DNA of 64,000 bases, taken from assembly GCA_009780035.1 (NCBI GenBank), contig WRAU01000006.1:1-64000 (forward strand). The letters are read 5' to 3'. This DNA is from Alphaproteobacteria bacterium (GTDB lineage Bacteria; Pseudomonadota; Alphaproteobacteria; WRAU01; Hepatincolaceae). This document shows positions 26,194-35,601 of the stretch, in pieces; within the stretch, counting starts at the first letter, position 1; every line of letters begins with the position of its first letter. Under the pieces are notes generated by a model. It worked only from the letters and a program-made list of their open reading frames with translations, was not told the origin of the DNA and made no database searches. The position numbers were made by a program, and so were the translations under genes.

Positions 26194-26784
26194 CTACTTC
26201 CGCAACCCCTCCATCAAAATGCTCAATTTTTCATCCACTCTTTTAGTTTTTTCTTCAAATTCTTGTTTGAGGCGTTCTTTTTTTTGTGGAATTAGGTAAG
26301 TTTTAGTTAGCAGAGCTTCTATGGTGTTTACCATATACTCAGGATTTTCAGCAAGATAGCTTTTATGAAGATGAATGCCTAATTCTATTCTTGCCACTTC
26401 CAACACTCTAGCAATAATATCCTCAAGATTAATATGCTTAGCATCTGCCTCTAAAAAAGCGGCTGCCAATAAAACCGCTGCGCCCATTTTAACTTTATGC
26501 GATAGCTCTTCATCGCGCAGCACATCTATTGCATCTATATAAGATTTCTTTAATACATCAGGCAGATAATCTACCAAAACATTGCAATCATAAGTTTTCT
26601 TTAGTTGTGTAAATTCTTCTAAACTAAGGATATACTCCCGATAGGCATAAGCTCTAACATAGGTTTTGCCGCATTTATCGCACACAAACTCTTTTGCGCT
26701 TTCAAAGAAAATTTCCCTATCGTAATCATAGTGCATAATAATATTCAAATCGTATTTTTGTGCTACGCAATAAGGACACTGCAT
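26194..26784 (-). CDS. zinc-ribbon protein of unknown role
   Basis: 196 aa. The N terminus holds two CxxC pairs, CPYC at residues 3-6 and CDKC near 34-37, typical of a small zinc ribbon. The rest is helical and charged (LKKTYDCNVLVDYL..., LKQEFEEKTKRVDEKLSIL). It ends with TAG and lies immediately after ispB on the same strand, 1 base away, so the two are probably translated together. Function unknown. Confidence 0.55.
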   Translation of the reverse strand: MQCPYCVAQKYDLNIIMHYDYDREIFFESAKEFVCDKCGKTYVRAYAYREYILSLEEFTQLKKTYDCNVLVDYLPDVLKKSYIDAIDVLRDEELSHKVKMGAAVLLAAAFLEADAKHINLEDIIARVLEVARIELGIHLHKSYLAENPEYMVNTIEALLTKTYLIPQKKERLKQEFEEKTKRVDEKLSILMEGLRK

Positions 26785-26785
26785 G

Positions 26786-27781
26786 TTAATTCTCCCTAAT
26801 TATTGATGATGCCAGAAGGTTTTTTAAAACATTTTTATATTCGCTTTCTGCAGTTATATTTTCTAAATTCTGCAATCCGCGTTTAACATAAGAATTTGCC
26901 ACTTCTATAGATTTTTCTACGATATTATATTTTGCAATATACGATAAGACAGTTTCAAAATCTCCGTCTTTTTGATTCAAATCACCGAAGACTCTGCCTA
27001 AAAATACTTTCTCTTCCGCATTGCATTGCTCCAACACCAAAAGAATAGGGAGAGTAATTTTACCCTCTTTAAAATCGGTGCCGATACCTTTGCCAAGTGT
27101 ATCAACCGTGCTAGAATAATCTAAAATATCATCCATAATTTGAAAAACAATTCCCAAATTCACACCATACTGATAAATATTTTCTATATTTTTCTCAGAT
27201 TCACAAGCAAGCATTGCTCCAACCTTAGCAGCCGCAGCGAATAAAGAGGCAGTTTTGGCGAAAATAATTTCTTCGTAATTCTCAAAAGTAATTTCAAGAT
27301 TGTTAATATAAGCCAGCTGCATAACCTCGCCTTGGGCTATAACGCTGGAAGCGTTAGATAAAACCTCTAAAATCGGCAGAGATTCCACTTGCACCATTAG
27401 TTCAAAAGATTTTGTGAATAAAAAATCACCCACTAAAACACTGGCTTTGTTGCCCCAAATGTTGTTAGATGTAGCAACTCCGCGCCGAGAATCATTTTCA
27501 TCAACCACATCGTCGTGCAACAGGGTAGCCGTATGAATAAACTCAATGCAAGATGATAATAAAATATGATTGCTGCCGTTGTATCCAAATAATTTTGCGG
27601 TTGCTAGTGTTAAAATCGGGCGGATTCGTTTACCGCCGCTAGCTACAATATGCGAGGCAATCTGCGGAATAAGCTCTACCTTGTTTTGCATTTTTTCTAA
27701 AATTATAGCATTAACACTTTGTAGTTCTGGCTCTAACATGCTTTTTATAGTGTATGCAATATTAGAAAAATTATTAGACAT
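26786..27781 (-). CDS. ispB: long-chain polyprenyl diphosphate synthase (IspB-like)
   Basis: 331 aa. It makes the isoprenoid side chain of ubiquinone, and so also of rhodoquinone. GGKRIRP (residues 49-55), first Asp-rich motif LLHDDVVDENDSRRG (88-102), and second FQIMDDILDYSS are present. The chain length cannot be told from the sequence; octaprenyl is likely. It shares 40 bases of upstream region with the divergent trmN6-like gene. Confidence 0.92.
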   Translation of the reverse strand: MSNNFSNIAYTIKSMLEPELQSVNAIILEKMQNKVELIPQIASHIVASGGKRIRPILTLATAKLFGYNGSNHILLSSCIEFIHTATLLHDDVVDENDSRRGVATSNNIWGNKASVLVGDFLFTKSFELMVQVESLPILEVLSNASSVIAQGEVMQLAYINNLEITFENYEEIIFAKTASLFAAAAKVGAMLACESEKNIENIYQYGVNLGIVFQIMDDILDYSSTVDTLGKGIGTDFKEGKITLPILLVLEQCNAEEKVFLGRVFGDLNQKDGDFETVLSYIAKYNIVEKSIEVANSYVKRGLQNLENITAESEYKNVLKNLLASSIIREN

Positions 27782-27820
27782 ATTTTTTTCTTCTCTAAAT
27801 TATTGTAATATATTTATAAT

Positions 27821-28576
27821 ATGTTCTTTCTAGGAAAAAATAAAGTGAATAATATAAGTATAGATGCTTTTTTAAATGGCAGAATTAAGGTTTATCAAGA
27901 TGATTCGGGATATAAATCTGGAGTTGATGCCGTGCTGCTTGCCAGCATGGTTAAAGCTAGTAAAAATCAAAAAGTGCTGGATATGGGAAGCGGCGTCGGA
28001 GTAGCTGCCCTATGCCTTGCCTGCAGGATTCCTAACATTGCAGTTTACGGTCTTGAAGCATGTGAACATTTTTATAATCTTGCATTGAAGAACTCACAGG
28101 AAAATATGCTGCCATCGCAATATATTCCACGCCTTGCCAGCGTGCTGGATAAAAATATTTTTGATTTTCAATTTGATGTTGTCCTAAGCAATCCGCCTTA
28201 TTATAAAAATTATCAAAATAAAAATGAATTAAACCTTAAAGAGCAGGGGAATATAGAGGGCAAGGCAAAATTAGCAGATTTTATCCGTTTTGCCTTTTAT
28301 AATCTTAAAAATAATGGATATTTATATTTAATTCAAAACTCTGCAAGATTAAAAGAAACTTTAGATTTACTGCCGCCGAAACACTGGGGCAATATAGAAA
28401 TTCACCCGCTTTATTCTTTTGAAAATCAACCGGCAAAAAGATTTATTGTATCGGCAAAAAAACTAGGAGGCGGCGATAATACAATTTTACATTATGGTAT
28501 TGTGATTCATAAAAATGATACTACATATACAAAAAGGGCAGAAAAAATCTTAAAAGACGGCGGTTCTTTTTATTAA
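27821..28576 (+). CDS. tRNA1(Val) A37 N6-methyltransferase-like (TrmN6/YfiC)
   Basis: 251 aa SAM-dependent methyltransferase. DMGSGVGVAALCLACR is the SAM loop (motif I), and VVLSNPPYYKN is the NPPY motif of N6-adenine methyltransferases. The start YQDDSGYKSGVDAVLLASMV matches the family's YrfgtDavLLA segment. It is followed 15 bases later by the protease gene. Confidence 0.8.
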   Translation: MFFLGKNKVNNISIDAFLNGRIKVYQDDSGYKSGVDAVLLASMVKASKNQKVLDMGSGVGVAALCLACRIPNIAVYGLEACEHFYNLALKNSQENMLPSQYIPRLASVLDKNIFDFQFDVVLSNPPYYKNYQNKNELNLKEQGNIEGKAKLADFIRFAFYNLKNNGYLYLIQNSARLKETLDLLPPKHWGNIEIHPLYSFENQPAKRFIVSAKKLGGGDNTILHYGIVIHKNDTTYTKRAEKILKDGGSFY

Positions 28577-28591
28577 TAGAAGGGGAAAAAA

Positions 28592-29392
28592 GTGTTTAAA
28601 AAAGCAAAAAAACAAATCAATGTAATTAAACTATATGGAATTATTAACAAAGGCGGTAAAAAAAGCCTGTATTTAAGCGGTTTAAGAAAAAATATCGATA
28701 AAGCCTTTGAATGCAAAAAAACTGCTGCTGTGGCTTTATTAATAAACTCACCGGGCGGATCGCCGGCGCAGTCGGAAATGATTGCTAATTATATTAGAGA
28801 AAAATCCCGTGAAACTAAAATTCCTGTCTTATCTTTTGTAGAAGATGTTGCAGCTTCAGGCGGCTATTGGCTGGCTTTGGCGGGCGAAGATATTTATGCT
28901 CTTTCTAAAAGCTCTATTGTCGGCTCGTTGGGAGTGCTAAGCGCTGGCTTTGGATTAGACGAATTTATTAAAAAACATGGCATTGTGCGGAGGGTTTATA
29001 CTGCAGGGAAAAATAAAGTTTCTAACGATATGTTCCAACCTGAAAAAGAAGAAGATATTGCCAGATTAAAAAATATGCTGGCAGAAATCCATAAGCATTT
29101 TAAAGACTGGGTGCTTGCCAGACGCGAAGGCAGACTAAAAATAAACGAAGAAGAACTTTTCAGCGGCGAATACTGGGTGGCATCTCAAGGTTTAACTAAA
29201 GGTTTGATTGATGATATTGTGGTATCAATGGAACATAAACTGCACGATACCTACGGCGATAAAGTAAAAATTCATTATATAGAAGCAAAAAAAAGCTTTT
29301 TAAGCAGTTTGCTGTCAACAAAAGCATCGTTAAGTGAAGATGTAGTTGCGGAAATTAAAGATGTATCAGCGTGGAATAAATTCGGGCTTTAA
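28592..29392 (+). CDS. S49 family serine protease (SohB/SppA-like)
   Basis: 266 aa; GTG start behind AAGGGG. The Ser nucleophile is in VAASGGYWLA, and the general-base Lys lies in VGSLGVLS or the later SQGLTKGLIDDI region. INSPGGSPAQSE is the other conserved loop. Short, single-domain members such as SohB act on membrane peptides or short-lived membrane proteins. No clear signal anchor is visible at the N terminus, which is unusual for SohB. Confidence 0.85.
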   Translation: MFKKAKKQINVIKLYGIINKGGKKSLYLSGLRKNIDKAFECKKTAAVALLINSPGGSPAQSEMIANYIREKSRETKIPVLSFVEDVAASGGYWLALAGEDIYALSKSSIVGSLGVLSAGFGLDEFIKKHGIVRRVYTAGKNKVSNDMFQPEKEEDIARLKNMLAEIHKHFKDWVLARREGRLKINEEELFSGEYWVASQGLTKGLIDDIVVSMEHKLHDTYGDKVKIHYIEAKKSFLSSLLSTKASLSEDVVAEIKDVSAWNKFGL

Positions 29393-29421
29393 GTAAAGTT
29401 CAAAACATTAAACTTTTTGAT

Positions 29422-29892
29422 TTACTTTTTAACCGAAGATTCTAAAGAAATTAAATATAGCTTTTTAGATTTTTCTTGCAGTATCCATTTTTGATAAATA
29501 TTGACATCTAAATTTTCTTTAGCATAAGTTTGAGCTTTCCAATTTACTAATAAATTTACTTGATATTGATTATTATTAAGTTTTTTAACGCTTACTTCTT
29601 TTATGTCATGAAAGTTATAATAAATATTATCCTCAACATTTTTATACCAATTTATAAAATCAGCAATAGATTTTATCTTATAATCGGGATATTGAATATT
29701 TATGTTTTTTTCATCTAAATGATTTGTAAATACTGAGGCATCATTTTGATGATCAAAGTTAGCAAACCAAAAATATACAAAAGAATATATATCGTTTTCG
29801 CTTAAATTATTTTTAGCCTCTATATTGTAAGAAGCAAATGCAGAACTAACACTCATTAATATACCTGTTAATAATATTATTATTTTTTTCAT
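29422..29892 (-). CDS. secreted NTF2/SnoaL-like protein
   Basis: 156 aa with a signal peptide (MKKIIILLTGILMSVSSAFA). The mature part has the pattern of a small NTF2-like cone fold: helices IYSFVYFWFANFD and IKSIADFINWYKNVED, then strands with Trp-rich ends. Function cannot be given. Convergent with the protease gene and 12 bases after the flavodoxin-like gene on the same strand. Confidence 0.45.
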   Translation of the reverse strand: MKKIIILLTGILMSVSSAFASYNIEAKNNLSENDIYSFVYFWFANFDHQNDASVFTNHLDEKNINIQYPDYKIKSIADFINWYKNVEDNIYYNFHDIKEVSVKKLNNNQYQVNLLVNWKAQTYAKENLDVNIYQKWILQEKSKKLYLISLESSVKK

Positions 29893-29904
29893 TATATATT
29901 TCTC

Positions 29905-30477
29905 TTATTCTGTGGGTTTATTCATTAATTCTTTTATTTTTGCAATTAAATTAAGTGCGTGCTTGCTAGCACGGAATTCAACATCTTCTTGAGTGTTATA
30001 AACATCTGGAATATAAACCATGCGATGAGAAACTATAGGAGTTTGATAATTCATTCCTGCTAAATATGCAGTTTGTTCTAATGGTTTTAACAATTCATTT
30101 ATGCGGAAATGATTATATCCCAATGGATTATACGATTCCTCTGGTCCGCCTACGGTTATAGAAACAAGAAAATCTTTATTTTTTAATTTATTACCTTGCG
30201 GACCATAAGCAAAATTAAAAGTAAAAACATCGTCTATCCATTTTTTTAATAGGGCAGGCATAGAATACCAGTAAAATGGAAACAGCAGTATAATTATGTT
30301 TGCATTTATTAAAGCATCTTGCTCTGCTTGGGTATTAATTTGAAAATTAGGATATAAAGCGTCTAGCCTGCGAATGCTAGCATTTTCTATACTTTTTGTT
30401 ATATCATTAATTATAACTTTATTAGCATAAGATTTCTCTAAGTTAGGATGCCCTGAAATTACTAACACTTTATTCAT
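29905..30477 (-). CDS. NAD(P)H:quinone oxidoreductase, flavodoxin-like (MdaB/KefF type)
   Basis: 190 aa. VLVISGHPNLEKSYANKVI is the FMN-binding start, FPFYWYSMPALLKKWIDDVFTFNFAYG the typical central block, and VSITVGGPEESYNPLG the third FMN loop. It likely does two-electron quinone reduction. It sits next to rpmB, with which it is divergent. Confidence 0.85.
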   Translation of the reverse strand: MNKVLVISGHPNLEKSYANKVIINDITKSIENASIRRLDALYPNFQINTQAEQDALINANIIILLFPFYWYSMPALLKKWIDDVFTFNFAYGPQGNKLKNKDFLVSITVGGPEESYNPLGYNHFRINELLKPLEQTAYLAGMNYQTPIVSHRMVYIPDVYNTQEDVEFRASKHALNLIAKIKELMNKPTE

Positions 30478-30572
30478 TTTAATATAAACTTTTTATAAAT
30501 ATTAATACTATATTAACTATAGCATAAATTAGTTAATAACTTAAATATTTATTTAAAATTGCAAAATAAACT

Positions 30573-30640
30573 ATTGACAAATCTTAGTTTTTTATGTAAA
30601 AATAAATGGTTAGAATTTGTTAGCTGCATTTTTGCAGCAG
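30573..30640 (+). promoter_or_regulatory. rpmB promoter and leader hairpin
   Basis: TTGACA, 17 bases, then TAAAAA forms a likely sigma-70 promoter. The leader then holds a 5-bp GCTGC/GCAGC hairpin just before the ribosome site, which may be an L28 control element. This is inferred from position only. Confidence 0.4.
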
Positions 30641-30655
30641 TTGAGGAGATTAAGA

Positions 30656-30937
30656 ATGTCAAGAAAGTGCGTAATATCTAGTAAAAAGCCTATGAGCGGA
30701 AATAATGTTTCCCATGCTAATAATAAAACTAGAAGAAGATTTTTACCAAATCTGCAAGTTTCATCTTTTTATAGCAACATAGCTCAGAAAAGTTTTAGAT
30801 TAAGACTTTCAGCTAATGCTATTAAAACTATTGATTTTAAAGGCGGTTTAGATTCTTGGATAGAGGGTGCTAAAGACAGCATGCTTTCACCAGAACTTAA
30901 AAAAATTAAAAAATATATTATTTCTAAAAAAGCGTAA
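30656..30937 (+). CDS. rpmB: 50S ribosomal protein L28
   Basis: 93 aa. SRKCVISSKKPMSGNNVSHANNKTRRRFLPNL is the L28 signature. The ATG at 30656 follows GAGGAG and is chosen over a longer frame. A hairpin GCTGC/GCAGC lies in the leader, and the upstream TTGACA...TAAAAA spacing is promoter-like. Monocistronic in this window. Confidence 0.95.
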   Translation: MSRKCVISSKKPMSGNNVSHANNKTRRRFLPNLQVSSFYSNIAQKSFRLRLSANAIKTIDFKGGLDSWIEGAKDSMLSPELKKIKKYIISKKA

Positions 30938-30948
30938 GTTATCTTTAT

Positions 30949-31066
30949 CGTCATGCTGTGCTAGTAAGCCGGCATTCATTTGCAGAATATTCTATTATTA
31001 AAACTAAAAGTTTAAATTTAACATAAACCTCAAGTAATACCGATTGCTGAAGGCTCTCGGTATGAC
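30949..31066. repeat. CGTCAT palindromic repeat, family P copy 3
   Basis: CGTCATGCTG...GCCGGCATTC on the left and AATACCGATTGCTGAAGGC...CGGTATGACG on the right. It lies between rpmB and the aldo/keto reductase gene, which converge here. Confidence 0.7.
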
Positions 31067-31091
31067 GAGGTTTAGTTTTTTAGTATATGCA

Positions 31092-31940
31092 CTAATATTC
31101 TACAGTATCAGGATTTTTAGCGCTGCCGGCTTTTCCTGTAAGTTTATCAATTGTTTTAATATCCTCAGCATTTAGTTTAAAATCAAGATTCGCAAAGTTT
31201 TCAATGATTCTTTCTTTATGAACCGATTTTGGCAGCGGATTAACTCCATGTTCCAAACACCAGTTAATAACTACCTGTGCTGCAGTTCTATTATATTTTT
31301 TTGCTATTTCCTGCAGCTCAGCAACCTCAAAAATTTTGCCGGTCCCCAACGGAGAATATGCTTGGGTTAGAATATTGTGCTTTTTATTAAACTCAACTAT
31401 ATCAGCCTGCATATCGCTGGGATTAAATAAAATTTGATTTACCTGCGGAACAACTTTAGCTGATTCTAGCAAAACTTCTAAATGGCGGGGGTGAAAGTTA
31501 GAAACTCCAATAGCTTTTGTTTTGCCGTTTTTATAAATTTCTTCCATAGCGCTATATACATCGGTATTTCTTTGCTGCCAAGAATTTCTTACAGAAGCAG
31601 GATTAGGCCAATGAATAAGGTATAAATCTACATAGTCTAGCTGCAGCTTTTTTAAAGATTCATCGAAAGCTTTATAAGCATCGGCAGCACTATGGTTATT
31701 GTTCCATAATTTTGTAGTAATAAATAAATTTTCTCTTTTAATACTAGGATTTTCTTTTAAAAAATCGCCGATAGCTTTACCTACGCCTTCTTCATTCTTA
31801 TAAATAGCAGCAGTATCTATATGGCGATAGCCTGTTTCTAGGGCAATTTTAACAGCTGTATAAGCGTCTTCTGGGCTGGCTTGCCAAGTGCCGAACCCAA
31901 TTTTTGGAATTTTTACGCCATTAGATAAAACATAAGTCAT
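31092..31940 (-). CDS. aldo/keto reductase
   Basis: 282 aa, a full TIM-barrel member. The catalytic tetrad is visible: Asp42 and Tyr47 in YRHIDTAAIYKNE, Lys in TTKLWNN near 75, and His in LIHWPNP near 110. IGVSNFHPRHLE and the NADPH loop PKSVHKERIIEN are also present. Reduces small carbonyls; substrate unknown (AKR5-like). TAG stop; good AAGGAG site. Confidence 0.92.
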   Translation of the reverse strand: MTYVLSNGVKIPKIGFGTWQASPEDAYTAVKIALETGYRHIDTAAIYKNEEGVGKAIGDFLKENPSIKRENLFITTKLWNNNHSAADAYKAFDESLKKLQLDYVDLYLIHWPNPASVRNSWQQRNTDVYSAMEEIYKNGKTKAIGVSNFHPRHLEVLLESAKVVPQVNQILFNPSDMQADIVEFNKKHNILTQAYSPLGTGKIFEVAELQEIAKKYNRTAAQVVINWCLEHGVNPLPKSVHKERIIENFANLDFKLNAEDIKTIDKLTGKAGSAKNPDTVEY

Positions 31941-32014
31941 AACTTTTCTCCTTTTAGTTGTTTAAGGAAGCTATCTTCCTATATTTAGTATATCATACTC
32001 CAAACACTTACTCA

Positions 32015-33064
32015 CTATAAATATATAGACAATCCTAAATACGATACTAACAGCATCATTAAAATTGACGCAAGGGCAAAGGGTTTAAGCCCCACATCTT
32101 TAATTTTTACAAAATTAGTGCCAACGCCAAGCGCAGCCATAGCCATCGTTAATACTAAGTTGTCAAAAACATTGATGGCATTAATATATTCTAGCGGAAT
32201 AATATTTAAGGAATTTATGCAAATCATTAATATAAAACCCAAAGCAAACCATGGAAAAGTTTCTATAATTATTTTTGCTGTAGTTTTATTATCTTTGCTG
32301 TCAGCTGCTTGATTTAACTTATATTTTTTTGCAAAAAATATGCTGACAGCTATAATAACCGGCAGTAAAAGCATAACTCTAGTTAATTTAACAATAATGG
32401 CGACGGCGGCCACATTCTCGTTTATCATATTGCCGGCTGCCACTACCTGCGCTACCTCATGAACTGTAGCTCCCAGCGCAATTCCCATAGCATAATCATT
32501 TAAATTAAAAAACAAGAGGATATAAGGAAAAGCAAAAATGGAGATAGTTCCAAAAATAACTACTGTAGCTATAGCTATAGCTGTTTCGTAATTTTTGGCT
32601 TTAATTGTTCCATCAATTGCCAGCACTGCGGCTGCTCCGCAAATTGCACTTCCTCCTGCTATTAAAATTGATAGCTTATCGCTTAATTTAAAAAATCTTG
32701 TTCCTAGGTTGTAGCCAATTATGATAATAGAAGTAATTACAAACACATCAAGCAGCAGAGGCATAATGCCAACATCAAGAACCTGTTGCAATGTAAGCCT
32801 AAAACCATAAAGAATAATTCCAAGACGAAGCAGCTTTTTTTGCGAAAAAGCTAAGCCGCCATTGTTTTCATAAGAAATATATTTGGCAATAGGCTTATTG
32901 AATAAATTGCCTAAAAGCATGCCAAGAATGATGGCAATTGTTAAAGAGCTAAAATTAATATGTAAAAAAAAACTATTATTAGAAAGCACAATGCTTATTA
33001 AAGCAATAAAAAAGGTAAAAAAAACACCTTTATATATATTGTTTAAAACAATGAAATATCTCAT
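32015..33064 (-). CDS. YeiH-family putative sulfate/anion exporter
   Basis: 349 aa with about ten membrane segments. LRLGIILYGFRLTLQQVLDVG, IAGGSAICGAAAVLAIDGTIKAK, and GATVHEVAQVVAAG are the characteristic motifs of UPF0324/YeiH. In other bacteria a member (TauZ) exports sulfite/sulfoacetate-type anions. Stop is TAG. Confidence 0.88.
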   Translation of the reverse strand: MRYFIVLNNIYKGVFFTFFIALISIVLSNNSFFLHINFSSLTIAIILGMLLGNLFNKPIAKYISYENNGGLAFSQKKLLRLGIILYGFRLTLQQVLDVGIMPLLLDVFVITSIIIIGYNLGTRFFKLSDKLSILIAGGSAICGAAAVLAIDGTIKAKNYETAIAIATVVIFGTISIFAFPYILLFFNLNDYAMGIALGATVHEVAQVVAAGNMINENVAAVAIIVKLTRVMLLLPVIIAVSIFFAKKYKLNQAADSKDNKTTAKIIIETFPWFALGFILMICINSLNIIPLEYINAINVFDNLVLTMAMAALGVGTNFVKIKDVGLKPFALASILMMLLVSYLGLSIYL

Positions 33065-33139
33065 ATTTTCCTTATTACCTAATAGTTTGTATTATTATAT
33101 AGTTATATAATTAATTATGATAATTATATCAAATAAAAT

Positions 33140-33205
33140 CGTCATACCAGCGGAAGCTGGTATCCATTTGCATATAATTCTATGGATGCCGTTTTTTAAC
33201 AGCAT
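33140..33205. repeat. CGTCAT palindromic repeat, family P copy 4
   Basis: CGTCATACCAGCGGAAGCTGGTATCC followed by GGATGCC...AACAGCAT. It lies between the YeiH gene and the CNNM gene on the same strand. Confidence 0.7.
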
Positions 33206-33218
33206 AGTTTTATTCATT

Positions 33219-34505
33219 TTACTTTTCCATTGGCGTAATTTTAATTTTAGCAAGGCGGTGGCGGAATTTTTCAATTATTTCAAACTTAAAGCCATAGAAA
33301 ACGAAAATATTGCCGATATAAGGAATTTTTCCGGTTTCATATAAAATAAGTCCGGCGACAGTAGTGAATTCTTCATCGGGCAGCTTCCAAGACATTTTGC
33401 GGTTTAAATCTCTAATTTTATAATCGCCGTCAACAATATAGCTGCTGCCGACTTTTTGGATATATTCGTTATTTTGATACTGCTCGGTATTTTTAATATC
33501 GCCGGCAATTTCTTCTAAAATATCGCCTAGAGTTAGAATCCCCATAAAACTGCCGTATTCATCAACAATTAAAGCCATTCTTTGATTTTTTTCGCGGAAA
33601 TTTACCAATAAATCAATCACATAAGTGCTTTCAGGAATAAAATAAGGATCTTTCATCAGCGACTGCAGGTCAATATTGTGATTTTCATCTTCCCGATAGG
33701 CTTTAAATACATCTTTCACATTAATAATGCCAATAATATGCTCTAAATCGTCTTTATAAACTGGAATTCTATTATAGGCAGAATCAAGGATTTTTTTAAG
33801 ATTATCTTCCATGCTGTCATCAATATCTATACATAAAACATTTTTGCGATGATTCATAATATCAGCTGCATTTAGTTCGTTTAAATCAAGAACGCTATGC
33901 AGCATTTCCTTTTCTGCCGATATAGCCACTTTGCTTTCTTCTTCCCGCTCTAGCATTTCAATAGCCCCGCGCAGATTATCTATGGTTATTAAATCGTTAG
34001 AGGTATTCTTAGGGGCAACTAGCCGCAGAAATATTTTATTAATAAATAAAAAGAAAATGCTGATGGGTTTAAAAATAAAAATAAAAATAAATGTAAACGG
34101 TGCAAGAATAATAGCATATTTGTTATAATTAGAAAAAGCAAAGGTTTTCGGCAGAATTTCAGCAAATAATAAGATAAAAAATGTTAAGACAAGGCTGATT
34201 ATTATGGTGTTTCCCTCGCCGAACTTTCTAATTGCCATGCTGGTAATAATAGTAGTAAAGAAAATAATCGCAACGGTATTGCCGAATAATAGGGCGGTAA
34301 TAATATTATTAGGGTCTTGCAGCATTTTGTTTAAAAGTTTAGCCCGCCGGTTTCCCTGCTGCGCTTGGGTTAGCAGATATGGTTTGCTTATGCTCATTGT
34401 AGCGGTTTCGCTGGCGCTAAAAAAAGCCGCTAATAATAAGAATATAATGCTAATTGTAATAGTCGTAAATTCTATGTCAATATTTCCTACATTTATACTA
34501 TCCAT
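33219..34505 (-). CDS. CNNM/CorC-type transporter with CBS domains
   Basis: 428 aa: a DUF21/CNNM membrane domain (about residues 12-170, with the FFSASETATMSISKPYL start), then two CBS repeats (about 205-325) and a C-terminal CorC_HlyC domain with EYGSFMGILTLGDILEEIAGDI. Members move or sense Mg2+/Co2+. It overlaps the end of aroB by 8 bases, giving an aroK-aroB-cnnM operon. Confidence 0.9.
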   Translation of the reverse strand: MDSINVGNIDIEFTTITISIIFLLLAAFFSASETATMSISKPYLLTQAQQGNRRAKLLNKMLQDPNNIITALLFGNTVAIIFFTTIITSMAIRKFGEGNTIIISLVLTFFILLFAEILPKTFAFSNYNKYAIILAPFTFIFIFIFKPISIFFLFINKIFLRLVAPKNTSNDLITIDNLRGAIEMLEREEESKVAISAEKEMLHSVLDLNELNAADIMNHRKNVLCIDIDDSMEDNLKKILDSAYNRIPVYKDDLEHIIGIINVKDVFKAYREDENHNIDLQSLMKDPYFIPESTYVIDLLVNFREKNQRMALIVDEYGSFMGILTLGDILEEIAGDIKNTEQYQNNEYIQKVGSSYIVDGDYKIRDLNRKMSWKLPDEEFTTVAGLILYETGKIPYIGNIFVFYGFKFEIIEKFRHRLAKIKITPMEK

Positions 34506-35601
34506 TTAAAGCCCCGTCTAAAAATTTTTTTAAAATTATTGTTTCCATATTTTTTTCAATTATACACTTGCCTATATCTTCTGCCAAAATTAAGGTAATT
34601 AAGGAGCTGTGATTTTTTTTGTCTTTACCCATAAGTTTCACAATTTTTTTCGTGCTAACCATTTTAAATATCTGTTTTATGCTAGCCGGCAAGCCAATTT
34701 CTTCTAGGTGTTTTTTTATTATAGCATAATTCTGCCCGCTGCACATGCCTAATTCAGCAGATAGTTTAAATGCCAGCACCAATCCTATACCTACTGCCTC
34801 GCCATGAGTTAAATTAGGCTTGTATTTATTATATGCCTCTAAAGCATGGGCAAAAGTATGTCCTAAGTTTAAAAGAAAGCGAATCTCTTTGGTTTCAAGC
34901 TCATCTTCTGCAACTATTTTTGCCTTAAAGCTGCAGGAATTTTTAATGATATTTACCAAATAATCATGATTTTTGTCTAAAAATAAATTTTTATGGCTGT
35001 TAAGATAATTAAAATAATCTTTAGAAAATAATAAAGCATACTTCACAATTTCAGCATAGCCAGATTTATACTCTCTTTCATTAAGAGTATCAAGCGTTTT
35101 TACATCTATAAATACCGCTTTAGGCTGGTAAAAACTGCCGACTGTATTTTTTCCCGCCCTTGTATTTACACCAACTTTGCCGCCTACAGAGGAATCGACC
35201 ATCGCCAATAGAGTAGTAGGAATTTGAAAAAACGGCAGACCCCTATAAATAATTGAGGCGCAGAAGCCTGCAATATCTCCCGTAATGCCGCCGCCAAAAG
35301 CAATAATAGGAGTTTTTCGGTTAATTGGCAGCTTTAAAATTTTATTAATTAAAGAATCTGCTGTTTTCATAGATTTATTTTTTTCAGAAGCCCTGATGAA
35401 CAAGATCTGCGGATGAAAGCCTAAAAATTTTAAAGGCTTTAAAAAGCGCGGCAGATGATTTTTTGCCAAAGATTTATCGCAGATTATGACAATATTTTTC
35501 TGTTCTGTATGTTTTTTCAACAAGGCTGGGATAGCTTCAAGATTAGCATCTAAGTAAATTTCATAAGGATTGCTAATTTGAACTGTAATGGTATTAGTCA
35601 T
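34498..35601 (-). CDS. aroB: 3-dehydroquinate synthase
   Basis: 367 aa. Second step of the shikimate pathway: makes 3-dehydroquinate from DAHP using NAD+ and Zn/Co. GGGITGDIAGFCASIIYRGLPFFQIPTTLLAMVDSSVGGKVGVN is the main signature; metal ligands lie in RFLLNLGHTFAHALE and LTHGEAVGIG. It overlaps aroK by 8 bases and cnnM by 8 bases. TAG stop. Confidence 0.97.
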   Translation of the reverse strand: MTNTITVQISNPYEIYLDANLEAIPALLKKHTEQKNIVIICDKSLAKNHLPRFLKPLKFLGFHPQILFIRASEKNKSMKTADSLINKILKLPINRKTPIIAFGGGITGDIAGFCASIIYRGLPFFQIPTTLLAMVDSSVGGKVGVNTRAGKNTVGSFYQPKAVFIDVKTLDTLNEREYKSGYAEIVKYALLFSKDYFNYLNSHKNLFLDKNHDYLVNIIKNSCSFKAKIVAEDELETKEIRFLLNLGHTFAHALEAYNKYKPNLTHGEAVGIGLVLAFKLSAELGMCSGQNYAIIKKHLEEIGLPASIKQIFKMVSTKKIVKLMGKDKKNHSSLITLILAEDIGKCIIEKNMETIILKKFLDGALNG